This document shows positions 55,441 through 64,000 of a stretch of DNA of 64,000 nucleotides, piece after piece (the stretch's first letter is position 1; each line of letters opens with the position of its first letter). A model generated the notes under the pieces. That model saw nothing but the letters and a program-made list of their open reading frames with translations, was not told the DNA's origin and did not search any database. Source of the stretch: Micractinium sp. NFX-FRZ (lineage: Eukaryota; Chlorophyta; Trebouxiophyceae; Chlorellales; Chlorellaceae); the NCBI GenBank assembly GCA_029339195.1, contig JAPTJF010000254.1:1-64000 (forward strand), given 5' to 3'. The position numbers were made by a program, and so were the translations under genes.

Positions 55441-55445
55441 TGTAA
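55441..55445 (+). terminator. TGTAA polyadenylation signal of the RIQ-like gene
   Basis: Plus-strand TGTAA lies 292 bases after the RIQ-like stop and only 42 bases from the stop codon of the converging PF16-like gene. It is the first TGTAA after the RIQ-like stop. Confidence 0.5.
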
Positions 55446-55486
55446 ATCCCAAGCTTCGGTGCCGTCCCTCACTGCTGCCAAACAGG

Positions 55487-58400
55487 CTACGACTCCAGCT
55501 CCACGGCTGCTGGTGGCGCTGCCTCTGCGGCGTCCTGCGCGTGCTCCACCTCTTCCGCTGCCGCCGGCTCTGCTTCAGCTGCCTCCTGCGCCTCCTGCGT
55601 CGACTGCTGCTCCTCCTGTGCCTCTGCTGCTGCCTCCCCGGCATTGCCTGCCGCTGCCTGATCACCGCTCTCTGCTGCAGGCTCGCCCCCCACGGACAGC
55701 ACCTCAGCTGCTGCTGGCAGATCCTCTGCTGCAGCCTCCGCGAGCGGTGGCGGCACCTCTTCTGCCACTGGCGCCAGCTTCTCTGCCTGCTCTCCCTCAG
55801 CCTCCTCCGCCTCCTCAGCAGCAGCTGCTGCAGGCAGCTCTGCCGGCTCCTCTGCTGGCTGCGCCTCCTCAGGCACTGGTTCGTCCTCCTGGGGTGCAGC
55901 AGCGGCCTCCGGTGTGGGCTCAGCCTCAGCAGCTGCAGCCTCGTGCCCCATGCTCTGCACATCCTCAGCTGCGATGTCAGCTGGCGCCTGCTGCCCTTCC
56001 CTCTGGTTGGTTGCTGCCGCTGCCGCTGCCGCTGCCGCTGCCTCCTCTTCCGCCGCATGCGCAGGCACGCTGTTGCTGGCCGCCTCAGCCTCCGCAGGCT
56101 GCGCCTGCGCGGTGGCTGGGCGGGCAGCGGGGATGGCGTCGGCGGGCGGGGGGTCTGTGCCCAGGGAGGCCAGCAGCTTGGCAGCGTAGGCGGCGCTGTA
56201 GTGCCGCAGCAGCTCCTGTGCGGACGGGAGGGGCAGCGGTGAGGCAGGGTTAGCAGGAGAACACAGGTGAGTCTTCTGTGCTGGGCCACGTGCCTTGGGT
56301 GCAAGCTTCCTTCTCGGGGTGAATGTGCGTGTGCCTGCCTGCCTGCCGGGCGGACTCCTGCCTCCTGCCTCCTGCATGCCGCCCCGCCTGCCATCATTCC
56401 TTCCCAACCCACCTCGTAAATCCCGTCTCCTGTAGCTCCCACAGACATGCCCGGTGCTCACCTCGGGGAACAGGTGCAGGCAGGCGGCGATGTGCTGGGC
56501 GGTGCTCGAGTCAGGGGAGAGCTGCGCCTGGCGGGCGTCCAGGTATGCCAGCGCGCCGCTGGTGGCAAAGACGGCACGGGACGCCGGCTGCTTGGCCATC
56601 ACGGCGGCACAGCGCGCCAGCAGCTGGTCCTGCAGCTGCTCCAGGCCTGGGTGCACAACCAGGCTGGCCAGCTGCGCCACATCCGTGGCTTGGCCCACAA
56701 TGGCGCCCGCCGCCCGCAGGCACTTGGTCTGCAGGTCGCTTGCCTCTGGCGCAGATGCCGCCAGGGCGCACAGCCGCGGCAGGACGGTGGCTGCCTGCGC
56801 CGCCAGCGCCGGCGAGTGCCCCCCCAGCCGCCCCAGCGCCCATGCGGCAGCTGCCTGGCTGGGCTCGTCGCTGCACTCCAGGGCGGTCACCAGGGCTGGC
56901 AGGACGCCAGGGGTGGCGGCCACCTGTGCAGCCAGCTCGGGCGAGTGGTCTGCCACAAACCCAAAGGTGAGCACGGCGGGCAGGGCCTGGGTGGGGGAGG
57001 AGGCAGCGGCGTATGTGGCCAGTGCATCCAGCGCCCCAGGGGCCTGCACCACTGCGGCGGCCAGTGCCTGCGTGTGGCGCACGGTCTCGCGCAGGCAGGC
57101 GGCGGCATGGCGGCGCACGGTGTCGTCGGCAAACTTGAGGCAGCTGCAGGGGGCCGGGGTGGAGGCAGGCTTGTGAGGGTGTGGTGGGTGCTTGCTGCCC
57201 CAGGCTACTTACAGGCGGGTGGTGGTGCTGAACTCAAGTGAGCAGCCAGTTGGAAGGGGCACATGCTGAGCAAGGCGCAGGTCGTTGAACGTGTTGCACC
57301 TGCACCGCACCGAAGCTCCTGTGTGCAGCTCCCACTTTCCGTCCCTCGAGCCACAAGCCTCCCCACATGCAGGTGCCCACTCACCGTGCCACGTCAGGCA
57401 CCAGGCCGGCATCTGCCACTGCCCGCGCCAGGCTGGCATGCTTGGCCATGTTCATCAGAGCGCACAGCAGCTGGCGCTTCAGGCGGGCGTCGTTGCTGAG
57501 GGGCGCACGCAGCAGCGCGGCAATGGTGCTGAGCGCGCCTGCCGCCACCGCCTGCCCAGCCAGCTCAGCGCTGTGCCCACAGATGTCGCCCAGCGCAGAG
57601 GCCGCCACGCGCTTCAGTGCGGCGTCACTGCCCTGAGCGGCTGCGCTGGAGGCCGTGGCCGCCAGGCAGGCGATCAGCGGCGGCAGGGCACCGGCAGCAC
57701 ATGCGGCGGCCGCCAGCTTACGGCTGTGTGCCACCATGTGCGCCAGCGCCCAGGCTGCAGGTTGGGTTGCGGATGAGGTTGTTTCACAGAATGAGGAATG
57801 GCGCTTAGAAGGTGAGGCAGCGCTGTTAACCCGTTCTGCCTGCCGGATGGCACTGGGCATGACGACAGAGCAGTGCAGTACTGCCTGGTACCAACCGCCA
57901 CGCCTCCCCTGCAGCAGCGGTCCCCAGCAGCGGTCCCCAAGCTGGCAGCAATCATTTCCGCAGGCTCTTCTTTGCCCCACCACCCCCCTGCTCCCTGCCA
58001 CAGGCCCTGCCCTTGCACACCTGCGCCCTCCCGAACCTCTGCATCCGTCTCGCCCAGGCAGGTGATGGCCGCTTGCAGGCCGCCCTGCTCAACCACCACG
58101 TCCGCCAGTTGCGCCGAGTGGCGGGTCAGGGACACCAGCATGCCCATGGCGGCTCGTTTGGCGGCATAGCGGCGGTCCACAGGATGACCAGCGCCCTCTT
58201 CTACACTTGTTGATCCCTCCTCTGTGATGCGGCCGATCTGCAGAGGGACGGCCAAGCAGGAGTGCGAGGCGCCAACTCGGTTGGTGGGCCGGGCGGGCTC
58301 CAGATTGGGGCGGACTCAGCAAACATGCGGTGCCGGCTGCATGCACTATTGCCCGCCGCTGAGCTCACCAGTGTGCTCACGGCCCCTTCCCGTGCCAGCA

Positions 58401-58632
58401 GCGTCGCCACGGAGCGGCTGTGCCCTGCCAGGCGGCCCAGCGCGAAGGCGGCGGTGTGGGCGACGGTCGCGCAGGGGTCCGCTAGCAGCGGCAGCAGCAG
58501 GGCGGGGGCGCCCATTGCTGCCAGCGGCGCGGCATTGCCTTCGTGGCGCGCCGCGTCTGCCAGCGCCCAGGCAAACGCGCTTCTGTCACGCTCAAACCGG
58601 GCAAGCACGGCGGCCAGCTGCTTGGCCGCCAT
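55487..58632 (-). CDS. PF16: PF16/SPAG6 armadillo-repeat protein of the flagellar central apparatus
   Basis: Exons in transcript order are 58632-58369, 58237-58021, 57754-57385, 57143-56462 and 56215-55487, giving 753 residues. Residues 1 to about 510 align in order with PF16/SPAG6 armadillo repeats: AAFALGRLAGHS, AAWALAHMVAHS, ALKRVAASALGDICGHSAEL, ARLKRQLLCALMNMAKH, AAWALGRLGGHSPALA and the family-specific end LFPEELLRHYSAAYAAKLLASL. In flagellates PF16 stabilises the C1 microtubule of the central pair and is needed for motility. Usual length is about 510. Here one exon adds about 240 residues of Ala/Glu/Pro-rich acidic sequence with no repeat homology. A first-repeat insertion (STSVEEGAGHPVDRRYAAKR) is also unusual. 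The start at 58632 (MAAKQLAAVLARFE) is preferred; 58647 is also in frame. The identification is firm. The role in a coccoid alga is open. Confidence 0.9.
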
Positions 58633-59838
58633 TGTTGCGGGACCCACGGCTTGAAGTCAATTGTAGTGAAAGCAATTGTAAATGTCGCAAATACAAGAGA
58701 TGTTGCCCGGTAGGGCAAGTCAACGGAGCTGCTGCGCCCTGCTGCGTGCTGTGGGACAACCGCGCCTTTTGAAACGACGGGACGCATTTTAGGCACGCAG
58801 GGGGTGTGGGATCAATCTGTGTGGCGCTTGCAAGTCTCACAGCAGCGGCACTACGGCACGGTGGCACCCGGGCGGCGTCGCACTGTGGGCAGCCGCTGCT
58901 GCCTCCAGCGTACGGTCGCGCCAACCATGCTCTATAGCCACTGCACACCAGTTCTCATCTGGAAGGTGGGTACATGTTCACTTCAAATTCAATGGCATGA
59001 CAGTTGGTGCGCGTGCCTGGCACCTGCGCAAGACGTTCCTGCCCCTCGGACGTTGACGAACCCAGTCAAATCCCCTCTCATGCCACATCCGGCGGCGTGG
59101 ACATTGAATGTAACTCAACTAACTAACTTCATGCATCCGTTGGCAGCATGGCTTGGTTGGCTGCATCATAGCTGCAGGTATCAGCTGGCTGTGTGCGAGA
59201 GCCAGCTGCAAAGCAGAGGTCCATTGCAGCCCTGCATCCCCACCGCCAGCAGAATGGGTGGGTTGAGGGATCAGGGTTCAGCCTGTGACCTGCTAGTGAC
59301 TCATCGGATGCAGCATGGATGCGGCCCATAAATCAAGCCTTCGAGGGAAACTCTCCGAGTCGTCGATTGGTCACTCGGAGCCGGTGGCGGCGGTCGGGCA
59401 GAAGCGCTGCCCCCTCTGCGCCCACCATGTCGCGCGCCGCTGCCAGCCAACTGCCAACCAATCAAATCCTGCGCTGTCTGCATCAGTTCCTAAATCAATG
59501 CCCGTGAGCGGTGAGGGCGGGGATCACACGGTGAGCGTAGTAGGGCGGCCAGGCTTACCTTGCTGCTTCCCCGCAGCGCCGCCGGCCAGCTGCCCCTTCG
59601 CCGCAGCTTCCACCCGCCCACCAACACGGCGACTGGAGAAGCGTCACAAAAGGGGGCTCCATCCGCCTCTTTGGCCATTCTACCAATCCACACAGCCGCT
59701 CTGCAAGCCACAACACCCGCTCCGCTCCTCTTCCCAAACGCCACCACCGACCGGTCGAAGCGACTGCTCGTGCAGCCGGCCTTTATTTGAAACTTGAACT
59801 TGAACCCTTGCCATCTTCTCTCGCACACGCTCCGCCCC
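58633..59838. other. Divergent intergenic region between PF16-like and LPMO genes
   Basis: About 1.2 kb. It holds the PF16-like promoter on the left and the LPMO upstream region on the right, including a CCAATCAAAT motif near 59457-59466, the duplicated element at 59529-59681 and a TTTATTTGAA stretch near 59781. No gene was seen. Confidence 0.5.
59529..59681 (+). repeat. Upstream element copy A (duplicated before the LPMO gene)
   Basis: About 150 bases that recur with high identity at 63255-63409. Both copies share GTGAGCGT, AGGGCGGCCAGGCTTACC, GCTTCCCCGCAG, TGCCCCTTCGCCGCAGCTTC and CACAAAAGGGG in the same order. The copy ends 158 bases before the LPMO start codon. It contains a donor-like GTGAGC and an acceptor-like CCCCGCAG about 48 bases apart, so a 5' UTR intron is possible. 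Confidence 0.85.
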
Positions 59839-62235
59839 ATGCGCTCCGGAAAGCTCGCCCTGCTGGTGGCAGCGGCGGCGCTGTGTGCCTGCCTGCCGCT
59901 GGCCGCCGCTCACGGCTTCATCTCCAACCCTCAAGCGCGCAACGTCGTCAACTGGCACGGCAACGTCCGTGGCCTGAACGGCGGCGGTGAGTGGCTTGAC
60001 AGGATGCAGCACAGCGCGGCCGCTGCTGTACCGGCCAGGGGTGCCTGCCCCGCCTGCAGGCATGGCGCCACCCCTGCCGGCCTGTCCTGGACATGCACCC
60101 ATGCTCATCCAGCCACACGCTCCACCGCTTCCTTCCTGCTTCCCCGCAGGGCCTGGCACCCTGGGCAACGGGGTTGCCTGGCCAGGCAGGTCTGCCCAGC
60201 CGGGCATCTGTGGTGACGCCCCAGGCACCGCCTTGCATGAGGTGGGGGGTGCGTATTACGGCACCGGCAAGGTGACGGGCACCTACACCGAGGGGCAGGT
60301 CATCAACATCGAGCTCCTCATCACTGCGCACCACCGCGGGCGCTGGGGCTTCCGCATCTGCCGCATCCCAGGTGGGTGCTGGGTGGGCTGGGTGCTGGAT
60401 GGCAGGGCATGCAGGGCAGCGCAGCACAGCGCAGCATGGCGCAGCGTGGGCGATGAACCCGAGGCAACGTGCCTGCCTGTTGCCGCCTGCATGGCGTGTT
60501 ACCGCCTGCACGGCGCACCCCCTGTCGTTCACCCCAGCCCCATTGCACCTCACCCCCAGCCTGCCCCCTGCTTCCGCCGCTGCAGCGGGCCAGAGCGAGA
60601 AGGCTGCGCTGACGAATGCGTGCTTTGAGCAGGGCGTGCTGACCCAGGCCGGAAGCAGCCCTCAGCGCCCCGGAGACCGGTGGTACTACAACCCGTACCT
60701 GGCCGGTGACGCCGGCCCTCCGGAAGGCATCAAGTACACCCTTCCCTACCAGCTGCCTCGGGTGGGTGGGTGGGTGGGTGGGTGGCTCAGATGGGCAGTG
60801 GAGGGATGTTGCCCACCATTGGGCAGGGCGAGCTGCTCTCGCCGCCCGCATCTGCGCCCCTGCTGACCGTGTCTCCTCCCACCCCACGCCACCCCACTCG
60901 AAGCAGGGCCTGACCTGCGACGGCAGTACCGCCACCTGCGTGCTCCAATGGTACTACATTACTGGCAACTCGTGCGACCCTCCCAACACGCCCAACCCCT
61001 GGAGCCAGCCCCAGCTGGGAGTGTGCGGCGCCAACGGCGGCTACCCCGAGGAGGTGATTGAGGCTGGAGGGGTGGCACACAGCCGCTGCACAGTCACATG
61101 CGCTTGGGGCAAGGCCAACCAGTGGTGGCTGGCATGCACAGCACTGCTCCCGGGGCCCACAGCACAGCGGGCGGTCCTCTTAAGGAAGCTGGCCCATGCA
61201 TGTGGTGCCCTCATCCCCCACTCCCAGCCTCACCCACCCACCACCCCATCACCGCTACCCGCCCGCCCCGCAGTTCTGGAACTGTGCCGACATCCGCATC
61301 TGCCCCGCCGGCGGCTGCCCCGCTGGCACCACCCCCACCCCCAACCCCACACCAGTGCCCAGCCCCCCCGTCGTGCCCGCCCCCGTGCCCAGCCCTCCCA
61401 TCGTCGCCCCCGGCGGCGGCAGCACCCCCGCCACCTTCTGCAAGTCCCCCGGCCTGTTTGCCAACACCAACGACGCCTGCCGCACCTACTTCCACTGCTC
61501 CGGCGCGGGGGCGGGTGCTGGCCCGCTGGCATGCGGCGCCGGCCTGCTGTTCAACGACGTGAGTGGTGCAGTGCTCAGGCATCCATTGCTGTACCACACC
61601 TGTCCCGCACACCTCTGGCTGGCTGCCTCATGCACCGAGCCTTCATTGCCGCTGATGCTGCCGATGGTGCTGCCGCTGCCGCTCCTGCCGCCGCTGACCC
61701 CACATGTTGCCCCGCCCCTCCCATGCCGCAGGCTGCCAAGGCCTGCGACTGGCCCGCCAACGTCAAGTGCGGCGGCACCGCCCCCGCTCCCGTGCCCTCC
61801 CCTTCCCCCCCGGTGGCACGGCCCCCCCCGCCCGCCAAGGCCACCGTCACCACCCCGGCCACCTTCTGCGCCACCAGGCCCGCCGGATTCTACGCCGACA
61901 CCGCCTCTGGCTGCACAAAGTACTTCCAGTGCGCCGGGGGAGCCAGCGGGTGGTCGCACAGCTGCCCCGCGGGCCTGCTGTTCAACAACGTGAGTGCCCA
62001 CCAGTAGCAGCAGCAGATGCCGTGGGGTGGGGTGTGCGCTGGCCAGCCCGCTGCCTGATGCCGTGCATGCTGTGGTGTGTGCTCATGCCCAGTACGGGCC
62101 CTCTGTCAGTTGCTGCTGAGCTGTGTGCTCACCACCCCTGGCTGCTGGCCCCTCCTGATGCAGGCTGGCAAGTACTGCGACTGGCCTGCCAACGTGCGCT
62201 GCGGCGCGCGCAGGCTGAGCCGCCGCATGGGCTGA
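59839..62235 (+). CDS. Secreted AA15-type lytic polysaccharide monooxygenase with two CBM14 modules
   Basis: Exons are 59839-59986, 60150-60371, 60586-60761, 60907-61053, 61274-61558, 61732-61989 and 62164-62235, giving 435 residues. The signal peptide would be cut after residue 24, leaving His25 (HGFISNP) as the N-terminal copper ligand of the histidine brace. The second brace His is in ITAHHRGRWGFRIC (110/111). CGDAPG, YYGTGKV, YTEGQVI, YYITGNSCDPP and FWNCADIRI follow the AA15 pattern. Two Pro/Val-rich linkers (TPVPSPPVVPAPVPSPP type) separate two CBM14 (peritrophin-A) modules, each ending LLFN plus CDWPANV(K/R)CG and each split by an intron at the same point. AA15 enzymes oxidatively cleave chitin or cellulose. 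CBM14 binds chitin. The protein is likely secreted for wall remodelling or defence. The AA15 assignment rests on pattern memory; AA10 is less likely. Confidence 0.85.
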
Positions 62236-62696
62236 GCGGCCCCGCCACGGCACCACCGTCTGTTGAATGGAGGCCACCTGCTGGCCTGGAAGCCTTGGCT
62301 CAGCTGCCCTGCAGCCTGACACCCGCCAGCAGTACCAAGCACCAGCACAGCACCAGCACCAGCACCAGCACAACATCTGTAGCATCCCCACCGCATTTGA
62401 AATTCAAAACTGAAAGTGCCCCCTGCTCATCATGATGCCCCTTCCGCAGCATCCCTTCACACCACTTCTTTCAGTGTCTCCCCTGGCATTGTTCGTGCCC
62501 CAGCACGCAACTGCGAGACGTTGCCCCTGCTTTGCTCGAATTCTGCACCCTGCTCCCAGTTCTGTCTCGCCGGAAGGGTGTGCTGCCACACCTTGAGCGC
62601 ATACCAGTGTAGTAGCTCCGCTGTCTGCTCGTCTACATTCCACCTAGCTCTGGCCTCATTCAAATTGCAGCATCGAAGGACACCCTCCAACCAACA

Positions 62697-62701
62697 TGTA
62701 A
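62697..62701 (+). terminator. TGTAA polyadenylation signal candidate for the LPMO gene
   Basis: This is the first TGTAA found after the LPMO stop, 461 bases downstream, so the assignment is tentative. Confidence 0.35.
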
Positions 62702-62740
62702 CAGACACATATGCTCCCCTTACAACACAGCACAGCGCTA

Positions 62741-62784
62741 GCACAGCACAGCACAGCACAGCACAGCACAGCACAGCACAGCAC
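62741..62784 (+). repeat. (GCACA)8 microsatellite
   Basis: Eight copies of GCACA plus a partial copy lie in the intergenic region after the LPMO gene, with a looser copy upstream. Confidence 0.95.
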
Positions 62785-63254
62785 CAGTGCACCACCACAC
62801 CCAAGCACACCACAGCGTGTGCACAGCACCGCAGCAGCTTGCTTCGAGCAATGCCACTCTCTGGAAGGGCAGGCCGCACTTATTCGCAGGTGCAGAGGGT
62901 GCTGCCTGCCATAGATGTTCAAATGAGGCTGCATGTGTCGGTTGTCAACATTGGCAGTGCCTGTGTGCAGGAGGCAATTGCAAGGCAGAGACCTGTTGGC
63001 AGCCTGCATCCCAATTCCGTGCAGTTTGAGGGAGCAGGTTTTGGCCTATGAGTTGCCTGTTAGCAGTAAATAAAAACACGAATGGTGTCTCTTATCCTAA
63101 CATACACCCACGTGCAGCGGGCGGGCACAAGCGCTGCCACCGCTGCGCTGTCATGCCACGTTTTTAGGGAGGCCGCTGCCATGCAAACCATTCCTGATCT
63201 GCCTGCATCAACTCCCAATGCAATCCCGCGAGCCGCTCTGGCCCGAGATGCACC

Positions 63255-63409
63255 CGGTGAGCGTGGTAGGGCGGCCAGGCTTACCTGGCTGCTTCCCCGC
63301 AGCAGCGCCGGCCATCTGCCCCTTCGCCGCAGCTTCCTTCCGCCCATCAACACGGCGAGTAGAGAAGCGGCACAAAAGGGGCCTCCATCCGCCACTTTCT
63401 GCATTCCGT
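63255..63409 (+). repeat. Upstream element copy B (before the last secreted gene)
   Basis: Second copy of the element at 59529-59681, ending 138 bases before the start codon at 63547. It keeps the order of all shared blocks, with scattered substitutions and small indels. Confidence 0.85.
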
Positions 63410-63546
63410 CCAATCCAGAGCTTCGCTAAGGGCCCTGTCCTCGCATCGCTGCGCCCGCCTTTAAAAGTGTCCTCCGCCGGATCGGCACGACCGTTCCTGC
63501 CTTCCACCCGCACTTCGCCTTCCCGAAACACAGCGCTTCGTGAAGC

Positions 63547-63882
63547 ATGCGGCGATCAGTGGCCTGGCTGGCCGTGCTGGCCGCCTGCCTGGCTGCCGCC
63601 ACCTGCGCCGCCGCCGCCCGCCTGGCGGCTGGGAAGCCCGTGCCCAAGTGCCCCATCGTGTTTGCTCCGATGGGAGACAAAACCCTCCCGATGCCCTCCT
63701 GCTCGCGCCCCGCCAACGTGCCCTCTCGCCGCCCTGGCATCGCCGCGGCCGCTGCCGCCGGGGTGTCAAGTGCCTATCCCTGCAGCGTCGGCGACGCCGC
63801 CTGCTACTGCCGCTGGCGCAACGCTGCCGGCTACTGGGCGGACAACGATTCCACCGTCCGCTGCTCCCGCTTCTACTGGTGA
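63547..63882 (+). CDS. N-terminal part of a secreted protein, probably continuing beyond the window
   Basis: The frame starts MRRSVAWLAVLAACLAAATC, a typical signal peptide, and runs to TGG-TGA at 63882. The sequence CTG|GTGAGG at 63878/63879 is a good donor, so the exon probably ends at 63878 and the gene continues past the window. If it is not spliced, the protein is 111 residues. The mature part has Ala/Pro-rich sequence, then a Cys/aromatic segment (CSVGDAACYCRWRNAAGYW, CSRFYW). I do not recognise the family. It shares an upstream element with the LPMO gene, so it may be co-expressed with it and act in the same compartment. Confidence 0.55.
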   Translation: MRRSVAWLAVLAACLAAATCAAAARLAAGKPVPKCPIVFAPMGDKTLPMPSCSRPANVPSRRPGIAAAAAAGVSSAYPCSVGDAACYCRWRNAAGYWADNDSTVRCSRFYW

Positions 63883-64000
63883 GGGCAGGGCAAGGCGGGG
63901 TGCACACCGGTGGGCCGTATGCTGCATTGTTGGTGATGTGGCAGCTGTGGCAGCGCTGGTGCCGGCACAGAAGCACCGCTGAACCCGTCCCCCGCTCTGC
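63883..64000. other. Presumed intron start of the last gene, cut by the window edge
   Basis: GTGAGG opens the stretch. No acceptor or further exon can be identified before the window ends. Confidence 0.4.

Larger units (their letters stand above)
62236..63546. other. Intergenic region between LPMO and the last secreted gene
   Basis: About 1.3 kb. It holds the LPMO 3' UTR, a CAGCAC-rich stretch near 62342-62372, the GCACA microsatellite and the second copy of the upstream element. Open frames here are low complexity or shadows. Confidence 0.5.

Noticed and set aside
62741..62784. GCACA array considered as a CRISPR or centromere-like repeat
   Set aside because: Unit of five bases without spacers; an ordinary microsatellite.

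Overview
The window is nuclear DNA of a green alga, most likely a coccoid trebouxiophyte of the Chlorella type (inference). It is strongly GC-rich. Genes carry many short introns with donors such as GTGAGT, GTGGGT or GTGCGT and acceptors CTGCAG or CCGCAG. TGTAA polyadenylation motifs, the usual green-algal signal, follow most genes. The gene content is plant/algal: a RIQ/DUF1118 thylakoid protein, a plant-type GDPD and a senescence-domain (ERD7-like) protein. Every exon model here was built by hand by joining reading frames across GT-AG or GC-AG introns, checking phase and recognising families. Coordinates should be good to the base where the family is recognised and are weaker in the unrecognised genes.

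Layout. (1) 95-14698, + strand: two DNA repair genes head to tail. These are the 3' part of DNA ligase IV (BRCT domains and a long low-complexity tail) and a complete PMS2/PMS1 mismatch-repair endonuclease. (2) 15747-18533, - strand: glycerophosphodiester phosphodiesterase, convergent with PMS2. (3) 19629-37057, + strand: a small unknown gene, a short-chain dehydrogenase with an altered YxxxK motif, a secreted Cys-rich protein, and a 23-exon secreted protein of unknown family. (4) 37899-47478, + strand: an ERD7/spartin-like senescence-domain protein, a doubtful small membrane/coiled-coil gene, and a 909-residue MYND-finger protein. (5) 47857-53566, - strand: a six-transmembrane voltage-gated K+ channel with a cyclic-nucleotide-binding domain. 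(6) 54084-55149, + strand: RIQ-like grana protein. (7) 55487-58632, - strand: PF16/SPAG6 armadillo protein of the flagellar central apparatus with a novel acidic tail. (8) 59839-62235, + strand: secreted AA15-type lytic polysaccharide monooxygenase with two CBM14 chitin-binding modules. (9) 63547 to the window edge: start of another secreted protein, whose upstream region is a copy of the LPMO upstream region.

No operon logic applies. The genes look like independent eukaryotic units. Possible functional links are the LIG4-PMS2 repair pair and the two secreted genes at the right end, which share a duplicated upstream element.

The most unusual structural signal is recurrent. Many introns hold degenerate copies of the neighbouring exon edge, including the splice site itself (LIG4, PMS2, GDPD, the 23-exon gene, ERD7-like). 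This suggests that introns here grow, or gain alternative splice sites, by local tandem duplication of exon-intron junctions. GC-AG introns also seem frequent. No tRNA, rRNA, CRISPR array or recognisable transposon was seen.
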